NCBI GenBank assembly: GCA_937966095.1
Contig: CALCKF010000048.1
Span: 1 to 12,289, forward strand
Direction: 5' to 3'
DNA: 12,289 nucleotides
DNA from: an uncultured Eubacterium sp.
Lineage (GTDB): Bacteria > Bacillota > Clostridia > Peptostreptococcales > Anaerovoracaceae
The notes under the pieces are model-generated. The model searched no databases, was not told the origin of the DNA, and worked only from the letters and a program-made list of their open reading frames with translations. A program made the position numbers and the translations under genes. Numbering within the stretch: position 1 is the first letter of the stretch; each line of letters begins with the position of its first letter. Below are positions 6,663 through 12,289 of the stretch, in pieces.

Positions 6663-7235
6663 TTATCTGAATATTATCTGTCCGTTATCTATACTGTCTA
6701 TCACTGCAAGAGACTCGACACGGCATCCGGCTTCTCTAAGCTTATCTCCGCCGCCTTGAAATCCCTTCTCTATAACTGCCCCTACACCGACAACTGTACC
6801 TTCAGCTTGTCTGACTATGCTGGCAAGTGCCAACGAAGCCTCGCCATGAGCCAGAAAGTCATCTATGATCAGAATACGTTCTCCCTTACTAAGAAATTTT
6901 TCGGAAACACGAAATTTTGAAACAGTACCTTTTGTAAATGACCTGGCATCAGCTTCATAAAATCCTTCAGTCATGGTATTTGGTGTCGCCTTTTTTGCAA
7001 ATACGACAGGCGGGTATCCGAAATGCGGCGCAGTAAGACATGCAACAGCGATACCACTGGCTTCTACTGTCAGTATCTTGTCTATATCACAGCCCTCAAA
7101 TCTATTTCTGAATTCCATGCCTATTCTATCAAGAAATCTCACATCAAGCCGATGATTCAGAAAATGATCCACTTTTACTATTTCTGTTCCTATCGCAACG
7201 CCCTCTTTAAGAATCTTTTCCTTTAATTCTTTCAT
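6663..7235 (-). CDS. xpt: Xanthine phosphoribosyltransferase
   Basis: This cytosolic salvage enzyme converts xanthine (and, less well, related 6-oxopurines) with PRPP to the nucleotide. The 190 residues match the usual length of Xpt (about 190-194). VKVDHFLNHRLD (20-31) and the phosphate loop VEASGIA (57-63) are conserved. ILIIDDFLAHGEAS (121-134) is the PRPP motif, and VIEKGFQGGGDKL (about 154-166) is the typical C-terminal segment. The PRPP motif has AHGE where the Bacillus enzyme has ANGQ. The start is ATG 7235, 9 bases after AGAGG and aligning with known Xpt N-termini. An ATG at 7244 is only one base from that Shine-Dalgarno. The gene follows the DivIVA-like gene by 26 bases with no terminator or aptamer between, so it is probably co-transcribed with it. 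Confidence 0.95.
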   Translation of the reverse strand: MKELKEKILKEGVAIGTEIVKVDHFLNHRLDVRFLDRIGMEFRNRFEGCDIDKILTVEASGIAVACLTAPHFGYPPVVFAKKATPNTMTEGFYEADARSFTKGTVSKFRVSEKFLSKGERILIIDDFLAHGEASLALASIVRQAEGTVVGVGAVIEKGFQGGGDKLREAGCRVESLAVIDSIDNGQIIFR

Positions 7236-7261
7236 TTCAATCATTCCTCTGCTGCGACAGT

Positions 7262-8269
7262 CTATTTCTCTTCTTTATTATCTTCCTTGAAAAGATCTTC
7301 CAGCCCTTCAAAAGATATCTCATCCGCAGGAGTTTCCTCTTTTACACTCTCTGCCGATACTTTTTCTTCCATATCAGGCAATTCTATCTCTATATCATCA
7401 AAATTCAATTCCTCATCAGCAGGTTTCTCTTCCGCAGATTCAGGCAGCCTGTCCTCCTGGGGAGCCACCAGATCCTCTAATTTAAGTTCAGACACTTCAC
7501 CATCTGCATCGAGGGATTCTTCGGTAACATTTTCATTATCCTGTTTTTCCTGTCCGTTTATATGTACCTCAGGTTCTATTATCTCATCAACCTCTGTTTC
7601 GGCTACAGGGAAATTCACAGCATCCAGTTCTTCCGTCACGTTCCATGTGGCGGCTTCATCATCGACAAGCTTGCTTTTTATGCTATCGATCCTGCCCGCA
7701 GTACGGAGGATATTCGTTTTGATCTCAGCAAATTCCTCTTCCATTACATTTATCTGCTGTCTGTATTTTGTTTTCAAAGCAGAAGCCTTCTCCTTTTCTG
7801 CCTCAACTTCCGCATTCATAGCAGCTTTTTCGGCTTCAACAGCTTCTCTGAAAGCATTGAGTTCATTAGTCATGGCATTTTTCTCCGTTTCCATGCCATT
7901 CCTCATCTGCTCAAGTTCCTTCTCCTGCTGAGCTACCTGTTCACGTCCTTCTGATAATATCGTTTCCACCTCGTTTTTTGCCTGGTTTATTATATCATTG
8001 CTGCTTTTCTTAGCTTCCATTATGAGGCTGACATAAAGTTCATTGTTTTCATCATACTTCTGATATCTGTCTCTTAGTTCGTTTATTTCACCTTCATAGG
8101 CATTTTCCAATTCCTCTATGTTTTTTTCATACAGATCGCACAGCTGCTGCATACATTCATATACATCATCTTTATCAAATCCGCCCATCGTGCTCTTCTT
8201 AATATTCATACTCTTAAGAAGTCCGATAACTGTTTCCCGTCTTTGTTCAGTTAATGCATTTTTATTCAT
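7262..8269 (-). CDS. DivIVA-domain-like coiled-coil protein with acidic C-terminal tail
   Basis: The 335-residue soluble product resembles the DivIVA/GpsB group, membrane-curvature or division-site scaffolds of Gram-positive bacteria. GGFDKDDVYECMQQL (about 29-43) corresponds to the GYxxxEVDxFL element of that group. Residues about 45-200 are Glu/Lys/Ala heptads, including EAKKSSNDIINQAKNEVETIL, which resembles the DivIVA second coiled coil. Residues about 200-335 are strongly acidic and probably disordered, with short EEK/DEL-type motifs. Unlike classic DivIVA, the N-terminal membrane-binding segment is replaced by an unrelated polar start. The start is ATG 8269 with AGAGG 8 bases upstream. 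It heads an operon with xpt and diverges from an unknown single-span membrane protein. The family assignment is moderate; the exact role is unknown. Confidence 0.7.
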   Translation of the reverse strand: MNKNALTEQRRETVIGLLKSMNIKKSTMGGFDKDDVYECMQQLCDLYEKNIEELENAYEGEINELRDRYQKYDENNELYVSLIMEAKKSSNDIINQAKNEVETILSEGREQVAQQEKELEQMRNGMETEKNAMTNELNAFREAVEAEKAAMNAEVEAEKEKASALKTKYRQQINVMEEEFAEIKTNILRTAGRIDSIKSKLVDDEAATWNVTEELDAVNFPVAETEVDEIIEPEVHINGQEKQDNENVTEESLDADGEVSELKLEDLVAPQEDRLPESAEEKPADEELNFDDIEIELPDMEEKVSAESVKEETPADEISFEGLEDLFKEDNKEEK

Positions 8270-8328
8270 TTCTAAAACCTCTTTTTTCTTCTCTCTATCG
8301 ATAATGCAAATTTAAGCAATCTCGTTTT

Positions 8329-8357
8329 ATTTTAACATAAGGGATATGTTTTGTCTT
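8329..8357 (-). promoter_or_regulatory. Candidate promoter of the DivIVA-like/xpt operon
   Basis: On the minus strand AAGACA (8357-8352; four of six -35 bases) and TAAAAT (8334-8329; five of six -10 bases) are 17 bases apart. Transcription would start near 8322 and give a leader of about 50 bases. No aptamer is recognisable in this leader. Confidence 0.55.
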
Positions 8358-8386
8358 CCTAAATTTGTAATTTTACGACATTTTTG

Positions 8387-8416
8387 TTGACTTTTGCTCC
8401 TCAAAAAGGTTACCAT
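8387..8416 (+). promoter_or_regulatory. Candidate promoter of the unknown membrane protein gene
   Basis: TTGACT (8387-8392) and TACCAT (8411-8416) are 18 bases apart and match five and four consensus positions. A TATATAAA (8461-8468) closer to the gene is a rival -10 but lacks a good -35 and would leave almost no leader. The region is AT-rich, so the choice is uncertain. Confidence 0.4.
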
Positions 8417-8483
8417 AAAAAAAAGTGTTTCAAAAAAATACATTTGTTTTGATTAAATTCTATATAAAGTCGAGGTCAGTTTT

Positions 8484-9275
8484 ATGAAAACAATCGAAAT
8501 AATGTCAGGAGGCCACAAGGCTGAATTCACCACAAAATCATTAACATTTAACGGAAAGGAATTTTTCTACAGCAGAATGTCGGACGTTGTCAATGACCCT
8601 GACAAACGTTTTTACACATTTACATATGATGATGAAAAAATAACACTTCCTTATGAGGAGGGGAGCGAAAAGATATTAAATGCCATCTTCATTCAGGTAC
8701 AGGGGATGCAGTCCAAACATAAATCTGTGCGTAAGGAAAATTCCGAAGCTGAAACAGAAGGCAAAAGTGACGATATTTCCCAGGAATCTCCAGATCATCC
8801 GAATAATACAGATGAAACTTCCGTCAAGGAACCGGTTGACACCGATGCATCTTCTTCTGATCCCGCGTCTGATGAATCTTCCGGCGATCCTGTGCCGGCT
8901 TCCTCTAAACAGGATGAGAAAGCTGCCAAAAAAGCAGAAAAAGAAAAACGCAAGGCTGAAAGACTTGAAGAGAAAAAACGCAAAAAAGCTGAAAAAGCTT
9001 CTGCAAAAGCATCAAAATCATCGGAAAGACCGATTGAATCCGAAGCAGACAAGTCATCTGAATCCCTTCAAGAACAGTCTGCAGATCCTGAAAAGAAAAA
9101 AAGATTCAGGAAATCCATATCCATATTTGCAATAATCATAGTGATCACCGCTCTACTGGCTCTCATTTATTTCATGGTATTCGGTACAACGGATTCTCCG
9201 GCTCCGTCAAACCCGAATTCAGTAGAATCTCAGACATATGACGATATAGACGAATTGATAAACGAGCTGCAATAA
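8484..9275 (+). CDS. Unrecognised single-pass membrane protein with charged linker
   Basis: I do not recognise this 263-residue protein. Residues 1-75 look like a compact beta-rich domain: short alternating strands such as AEFTTKSLTFNGKEFFYS and RFYTFTYDDEKITL, followed by a helix KILNAIFIQVQ. The layout resembles bacterial PH-like domains, but that is inference. Residues 80-142 are an acidic Ser/Asp/Pro linker. Residues 143-180 are a Lys/Ala/Glu-rich helix. KKKRFRKS leads into one hydrophobic helix at about 211-233. A 30-residue tail ending DDIDELINELQ follows. Basic residues before the helix predict a cytoplasmic N-terminus and an outside tail. GAGG lies 8 bases before the ATG. It diverges from the DivIVA-like gene, so a shared envelope or division role is possible but unproven. 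Confidence 0.75.
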   Translation: MKTIEIMSGGHKAEFTTKSLTFNGKEFFYSRMSDVVNDPDKRFYTFTYDDEKITLPYEEGSEKILNAIFIQVQGMQSKHKSVRKENSEAETEGKSDDISQESPDHPNNTDETSVKEPVDTDASSSDPASDESSGDPVPASSKQDEKAAKKAEKEKRKAERLEEKKRKKAEKASAKASKSSERPIESEADKSSESLQEQSADPEKKKRFRKSISIFAIIIVITALLALIYFMVFGTTDSPAPSNPNSVESQTYDDIDELINELQ

Positions 9276-9292
9276 TCATGCAGCTCGTTTTA
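9261..9292. terminator. Terminator hairpin between convergent genes
   Basis: AACGAGCTGCA (9261-9271) and TGCAGCTCGTT (9279-9289) form an 11-bp stem with a 7-base loop; TTTT (9288-9291) follows on the plus strand. The stem includes the stop region of the membrane protein gene (TAA 9273-9275). On the minus strand it ends in GTTTATC, so it may also serve the convergent metallo-beta-lactamase-fold gene. Confidence 0.85.
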
Positions 9293-9311
9293 TCATATTA
9301 TCACCTGGATA

Positions 9312-10415
9312 TCAGGGATTGCATCTTCCGCACGGATCATATCCCGCTCTTTCAGCAGCATCTCTGTCAACGAAATACACTCTGTTGTCCATGTCAGGAA
9401 GACTGCTGCAGTCAGGCAAATGGTATTTTTTCGAATTGATATTCCCTATGTATGAAGCTTTCTGATATTCTTCTCTGTGTATCTGCTCAGCCTGTATACC
9501 TTCACAGCTGAATATCGTTTCACTACCGTCATCTGTAGCCGTCACCGTTCCCATTTCATCAGTGCGGAAAACCTCTGCTCCAAGATCGCTCAGTCTGCTC
9601 ATGGTCTCCTCGTGAGGATGACCGTATATGTTGTCAGCTCCGCATGAAATAACGACATATTTCGGATTTACCTGACGGAGAAAATAATAGCTGTTCGAAG
9701 AACTGCTGCCATGATGAGCAGCATGCAGTATATCGGATTCCAGATCCATTCCCCTTTCGATCATTTCACTTTCACGTCCACTGCCCGCATCTCCTGTGAA
9801 CAGTATACTTGTTTCCCCGTGAGTTATCCTGAGGCATAAAGAATTGTCGTTTTCATCATCTGACATTCCATACGGACCTAAAAACTCAACACTGCATTCT
9901 CCCAGCATGATATGGTATCCCGGTTCCGGATCACATATCGGTATCTCCCGTGCTTCTATAGTTCTTTTCAGGCTGCCTGCAATACCGTCATCATATCCGC
10001 CGCCCATAAATACCTTATCCACATCAAAAGCTGATATCACCGCATCACCCGCCCCTATATGATCTTCGTGAGGATGAGTGAACACGATATATCTAAGTTT
10101 TTCTACTCCCATATCCCGCAAATATCCCACTATGATCCCTGCATCATCTCTGTTGCCTGCATCTATCAGCATCGCCTCGTTCTGTGATACAAGAAGAGTG
10201 GCATCAGCCTGGCCTACATCGATAAAATGCATTGTCATTTCATCTTCAGCCGGATCCGGGCTCATATCTTCAGACTTGACGCCGGTGCCTCCGGTACATG
10301 AAAATAATGCCAGTATAACTGATATAAGGATTATTATGATCACAAGGGCTCTTATTTTAAAAAAATTCTCTTTTTGTCTTTTCTTATCTGCTGTTCTTTT
10401 CATTTCCTTTTCCAT
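9312..10415 (-). CDS. Membrane-anchored ComEC/Rec2-like metallo-beta-lactamase-fold protein with cysteine-rich C-terminal tail
   Basis: The 367-residue protein starts with a basic segment and one hydrophobic helix (about 22-38) ending LFSC at Cys40. This could be a lipobox, although Phe at -2 is unusual, or simply an anchor. Residues about 60-310 form a metallo-beta-lactamase domain of the ComEC C-terminal type: MHFIDVGQADATLL, the metal motif THPHEDH (113-119), TGDA with Asp209, AAHHGSSSS (233-240) and YGHPHEE (264-270). Relatives are predicted extracellular nucleases or phosphodiesterases. The tail, YIGNINSKKYHLPDC with C336 and then PCGRC (C362, C365), resembles Ada-type zinc-binding ends seen on some secreted nucleases. 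There are no ComEC channel helices. AGAGG lies 6 bases before the ATG. It follows the 87-residue gene by 9 bases in one operon. The actual substrate is unknown. Confidence 0.88.
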   Translation of the reverse strand: MEKEMKRTADKKRQKENFFKIRALVIIIILISVILALFSCTGGTGVKSEDMSPDPAEDEMTMHFIDVGQADATLLVSQNEAMLIDAGNRDDAGIIVGYLRDMGVEKLRYIVFTHPHEDHIGAGDAVISAFDVDKVFMGGGYDDGIAGSLKRTIEAREIPICDPEPGYHIMLGECSVEFLGPYGMSDDENDNSLCLRITHGETSILFTGDAGSGRESEMIERGMDLESDILHAAHHGSSSSNSYYFLRQVNPKYVVISCGADNIYGHPHEETMSRLSDLGAEVFRTDEMGTVTATDDGSETIFSCEGIQAEQIHREEYQKASYIGNINSKKYHLPDCSSLPDMDNRVYFVDRDAAERAGYDPCGRCNP

Positions 10416-10424
10416 CTTTAGCCT

Positions 10425-10688
10425 CTAAAGTACGACGGATATATATGTTCCGTCACTGCCTTCGACATGTATTATCTCAAGCCCCCTGTTCATACTAAAT
10501 ATATCCCTGCACTCTTTGATCATCATCGATACAGCATCCCTGCAAACATCCACATCACAGCTTATACCTGTTCTGTCCATAATCTTTTCAAACACACGAT
10601 CAGGCACTGCCCGTATCGCGATATCTGCCATTGCTAAAGGCACCGGAATAGAAATATTGATATCTTTACTTTTTACTGTTACTTTCAT
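10425..10688 (-). CDS. Small protein related to the second domain of its upstream neighbour
   Basis: The 87-residue protein has no signal or membrane segment. It opens MKVTVKSKDINISIPVPLAM, carries a helical middle (about 20-65) and ends with IIHVEGSDGTYISVVL. The same order (strand with INxxxP, helices, strand with VxxxDGT) is found in residues 48-127 of the 132-residue protein just upstream, so the two look like diverged copies of one domain. Its ATG overlaps the upstream stop as ATGA, implying coupled translation and perhaps a complex between the two. No function is recognised. Confidence 0.8.
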   Translation of the reverse strand: MKVTVKSKDINISIPVPLAMADIAIRAVPDRVFEKIMDRTGISCDVDVCRDAVSMMIKECRDIFSMNRGLEIIHVEGSDGTYISVVL

Positions 10689-11083
10689 CCTATCTCCCTG
10701 TCTACAAAAATACGCACCGCTGTACCGTCTGCCGCATCTACACTTACGATATCTCCTATAATCTCATCCCTCAGACACTGTTCTACAGCTTCCATCATCT
10801 CAGAAAACTCTATTTCCCTGATCTTATCTTCAGGTATAGGAAATTTTCCTGCAGCCTTCAACAATCTTCTGACTGCTCCTACGGGCATATTAACATTGAT
10901 CTTATCGCCCTGCGGACTGTTCACTATGATCCGAAACATATATCTGTCATAGGGTATATACGAATCAGTATCTACGACACATGTCTTGCTTTCCTCATCC
11001 AGTGCATCCATCAGTATCGCCGCTTCGTCTGCTGTTATCGTGCCGTTTTCTATCATTTTTAATATTCTTCTCTTTTCATCCAT
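10685..11083 (-). CDS. SHOCT/YvlB-N-like domain protein
   Basis: The 132-residue soluble protein begins with KRRILKMIENGTITADEAAIL (4-24). This matches the short helix-turn-helix-like segment (Ile/Leu-x-Met-x-x-x-Gly-x-Ile-Thr-x-x-Glu-Ala) at the N-terminus of YvlB-like and SHOCT proteins in Firmicutes. Those proteins often belong to cell-envelope stress regulons. Residues 48-127 form a second domain with KINVNMPVGAVRRLL and IVSVDAADGTAVRIFV, shared with the next gene. The ATG at 11083 follows AGAGAGG by 10 bases. It is the first gene of a three-gene operon ending in the metallo-beta-lactamase-fold protein. The domain similarity is fairly clear; the role is unknown. Confidence 0.8.
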   Translation of the reverse strand: MDEKRRILKMIENGTITADEAAILMDALDEESKTCVVDTDSYIPYDRYMFRIIVNSPQGDKINVNMPVGAVRRLLKAAGKFPIPEDKIREIEFSEMMEAVEQCLRDEIIGDIVSVDAADGTAVRIFVDREIG

Positions 11084-11122
11084 TTTCCCTGTTCCTCTCT
11101 TTCACATATATGGATTCTGCAG

Positions 11123-11151
11123 ATTATATCAGCAACGGAGATCCGTATAAA
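11123..11151 (-). promoter_or_regulatory. Extended -10 promoter of the three-gene operon
   Basis: On the minus strand TGATATAAT gives a perfect -10 (11128-11123) with a TG extension. The -35 position 17 bases upstream reads TTTATA, which is weak. It lies just past the tRNA terminator and about 40 bases before the start codon. Confidence 0.6.
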
Positions 11152-11157
11152 AGCATG

Positions 11158-11201
11158 AAAAAAGACTGTGATCCCAAAATTGCGATTCGGAATCACGGTC
11201 T
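11158..11201 (-). terminator. Rho-independent terminator of the tRNA operon
   Basis: On the minus strand AGACCGTGATTCC (11201-11189) pairs with GGGATCACAGTCT (11175-11163) with one mismatch and one G-U, around a 13-base loop. A T-run (11163-11158) follows. It starts 6 bases after the CCA end of tRNA-Ala. Confidence 0.88.
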
Positions 11202-11206
11202 CTGTA

Positions 11207-11282
11207 TGGTGGAGAATACGGGGCTCGAACCCGTGACCTCATGACTGCCAGTCATGCGCGCTCCCAGCTGCGCTAATCCCCC
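11207..11282 (-). tRNA. tRNA-Ala, anticodon GGC
   Basis: A 76-base cloverleaf on the minus strand with an encoded CCA end. The acceptor stem GGGGGAT/ATTCTCC has two G-U pairs and discriminator A. The anticodon stem CATGA/TCATG closes loop CTGGCAG, giving anticodon GGC and reading GCC (and GCT). GGTTCGA marks the T loop. It lies 3 bases downstream of tRNA-Thr. Confidence 0.96.
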
Positions 11283-11285
11283 TCA

Positions 11286-11361
11286 TGGAGCCACTGGCCG
11301 GGATCGAACCGGCCACCTGCACGTTACGAATGTGCTGCTCTGCCAGATGAGCTACAGTGGC
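11286..11361 (-). tRNA. tRNA-Thr, anticodon CGT
   Basis: A 76-base cloverleaf on the minus strand with encoded CCA. Acceptor GCCACTG/CAGTGGC pairs perfectly, with discriminator T. The anticodon loop TTCGTAA gives CGT, reading ACG. The T arm GCCGG-TTCGATC-CCGGC is perfect. The anticodon stem GCACA/CGTGC has an A-C mismatch at the pair next to the loop (31-39). All other stems look normal, so it is probably functional. Confidence 0.95.
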
Positions 11362-11386
11362 TTACCTCTATAAAAGCTATAGTGGT

Positions 11387-11415
11387 ATTCTACTATGAGT
11401 TAATTACAACGTCAA
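11387..11415 (-). promoter_or_regulatory. Promoter of the tRNA-Thr/tRNA-Ala operon
   Basis: On the minus strand TTGACG (11415-11410) and TAGAAT (11392-11387) are exactly 17 bases apart, with five of six matches each. Transcription would begin near 11380, about 20 bases before tRNA-Thr. It lies between the addB stop and the tRNAs. Confidence 0.85.
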
Positions 11416-11443
11416 GACAGCAATTAAAATTTATCGTTCTTAC

Positions 11444-12289
11444 TTATATCTGTTCATAACGACACCCGCTGAATGATGTGTCAAACATGCATATACTTTT
11501 ATAATCACAATACCTGCATGCAGTTTTCATCCGCCCTTCTCTGTCTTTTATCCTTTCACGCTTCGGCCTTATATCCAGCTTGCCATCATATATTTCTCTG
11601 CATATCCTCTCTATCTGTATATTCACCTGGTCATACAGCTCCGTGAACTCATCAGCCGACATCAGGTGTCCTCCTGAAGCAGGAGCATATCCGCCTGTTT
11701 TCTTAGCAGCTTTTACGGGTATTACTTGCGACACTCCGTCAATCTCACTGTCCATCGAACGTATGACCTCCTCATCATTCAGAACTATACCCTCAAGTCT
11801 GTAGGTGTCAGCGATTCTTTTCTCCACTCCTTCCCGGCTAAGATCCACTGCTTTTACATCGGCATCGGTATCCATGTCCTTTATCCTGAAATAAAATATA
11901 CCCGCCGGCTCGGCCTTTTTCCCATAAGCTTCAAGAACAGCTCTCATGTATATCATAAGCTGCAGCTTATATCCTCGGCTGAAATACTCCGGATCGATGG
12001 TATCACCGCCTGTCTTGTAATCTATGATCCTTATGATATCCAATGGACCGCGCATAATATCCATCCTGTCGATTTTACCGTTTATAAGAACTGTATGCTT
12101 TCCGGCCTTTACCTTTACAGCAGGAAGCTGCCGGCCTTCACCGAAAGGATATTCAAATTTCATGGTCCTGATCCTGCCCTTTCTTATCTGCTGCACCATG
12201 GACCAGGCTATACGGCTGCATATCTCAATTATCCTTTCCGACCTGTATTCCTCTTCTCTTCCGGAAACAAGTATCCCCTCCCTGTAGAC
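11444..12289 (-). CDS. addB: ATP-dependent helicase/nuclease subunit B (AddB), C-terminal nuclease part, 5' end outside the window
   Basis: These 281 residues are the C-terminal nuclease domain of AddB, a subunit of the AddAB helicase-nuclease that processes double-strand breaks for recombination. The frame is open to the window edge. NGKIDRMD (Asp74 of the fragment) and IIDYKTG (88-94) form the PD-(D/E)xK catalytic core. KLQLMIYM (about 108-115) is the family's QxxxY-type helix. YRLEGIVLNDEEVIRSMD is a hallmark segment before the end. Cys258-x2-Cys-x5-Cys (CRYCDYKSIC) supplies three of the four Fe-S cluster ligands; the fourth Cys normally lies about 330 residues from the end, outside the window. 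Full AddB is about 1,150 residues, so roughly a quarter is seen. addA is expected nearby but is not in the window. No clear terminator follows the stop. Confidence 0.92.
   Translation of the reverse strand, partial: VYREGILVSGREEEYRSERIIEICSRIAWSMVQQIRKGRIRTMKFEYPFGEGRQLPAVKVKAGKHTVLINGKIDRMDIMRGPLDIIRIIDYKTGGDTIDPEYFSRGYKLQLMIYMRAVLEAYGKKAEPAGIFYFRIKDMDTDADVKAVDLSREGVEKRIADTYRLEGIVLNDEEVIRSMDSEIDGVSQVIPVKAAKKTGGYAPASGGHLMSADEFTELYDQVNIQIERICREIYDGKLDIRPKRERIKDREGRMKTACRYCDYKSICMFDTSFSGCRYEQI

Noticed and set aside
7287..7931. Ser-rich plus-strand frame of 214 codons opposite the DivIVA-like gene
   Set aside because: Its Ser/Phe-rich sequence is the mirror of the Glu/Lys-rich coiled coil and acidic tail. 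There is no supporting start signal.
8680..9135. Alternative plus-strand frame of 151 codons inside the unknown membrane protein gene
   Set aside because: It is a Lys/Leu-rich shift of the charged linker, with no Shine-Dalgarno, and is nested in a gene with a clear start and terminator.
10981..11244. Plus-strand open frame ending NTGLEPVTS
   Set aside because: It runs antisense through tRNA-Ala, and this ending is the well-known false translation of a tRNA 3' end. It also covers the YvlB-like gene start and the tRNA terminator.
1..12289. CRISPR array, insertion sequence, integrase, toxin-antitoxin or phage defence cassette
   Set aside because: Reading both strands shows no regularly spaced direct repeats, no transposase or integrase motifs, and no recognisable defence genes.

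Overview
The window looks like chromosome from a low-to-mid GC Gram-positive anaerobe, probably class Clostridia. The reasons are strong GGAGG-type ribosome binding sites, heavy use of ATA for isoleucine, an AddB-type recombination nuclease, a DivIVA-like coiled-coil protein, a Bmp-family lipoprotein transporter and rho-independent terminators. No mobile element, phage gene or CRISPR array is visible. Both edges cut genes: a DJ-1/PfpI protein on the left and AddB on the right.

Left part (1-6700): purine salvage. A DJ-1-family gene (minus) diverges from apt, adenine phosphoribosyltransferase (plus). apt converges on a four-gene minus-strand transporter operon in the order lipoprotein, ATPase, permease, permease. 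This is the layout of Bmp/NupNOPQ-type nucleoside importers. The operon has a well-formed promoter (6516-6544), a purine-class riboswitch aptamer (6418-6483) and a terminator hairpin (6326-6344) before the lipoprotein gene. The aptamer core matches the guanine type, but both apical loops are unusual; this is the most interesting item in the window. Several hairpins lie between the lipoprotein and ATPase genes and may set their relative expression.

Middle (6660-9300): xpt, xanthine phosphoribosyltransferase, has no aptamer of its own and lies directly behind a DivIVA-like coiled-coil gene, in what looks like one operon. A divergent gene encodes an unrecognised protein with a compact N-terminal domain, a charged linker and one C-terminal membrane helix.

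Right (9300-12289): a minus-strand operon holds two small related proteins, the first with an N-terminal SHOCT/YvlB-like segment, followed by a membrane-anchored ComEC-like metallo-beta-lactamase-fold protein with a cysteine-rich C-terminal tail. Upstream are tRNA-Thr(CGT) and tRNA-Ala(GGC), three bases apart, with their own promoter and terminator, and then the 3' end of addB.

Taken together, the left half could import nucleosides under purine feedback control and turn free bases into nucleotides through Apt and Xpt. The right half is ordinary housekeeping plus poorly characterised envelope and signalling proteins.
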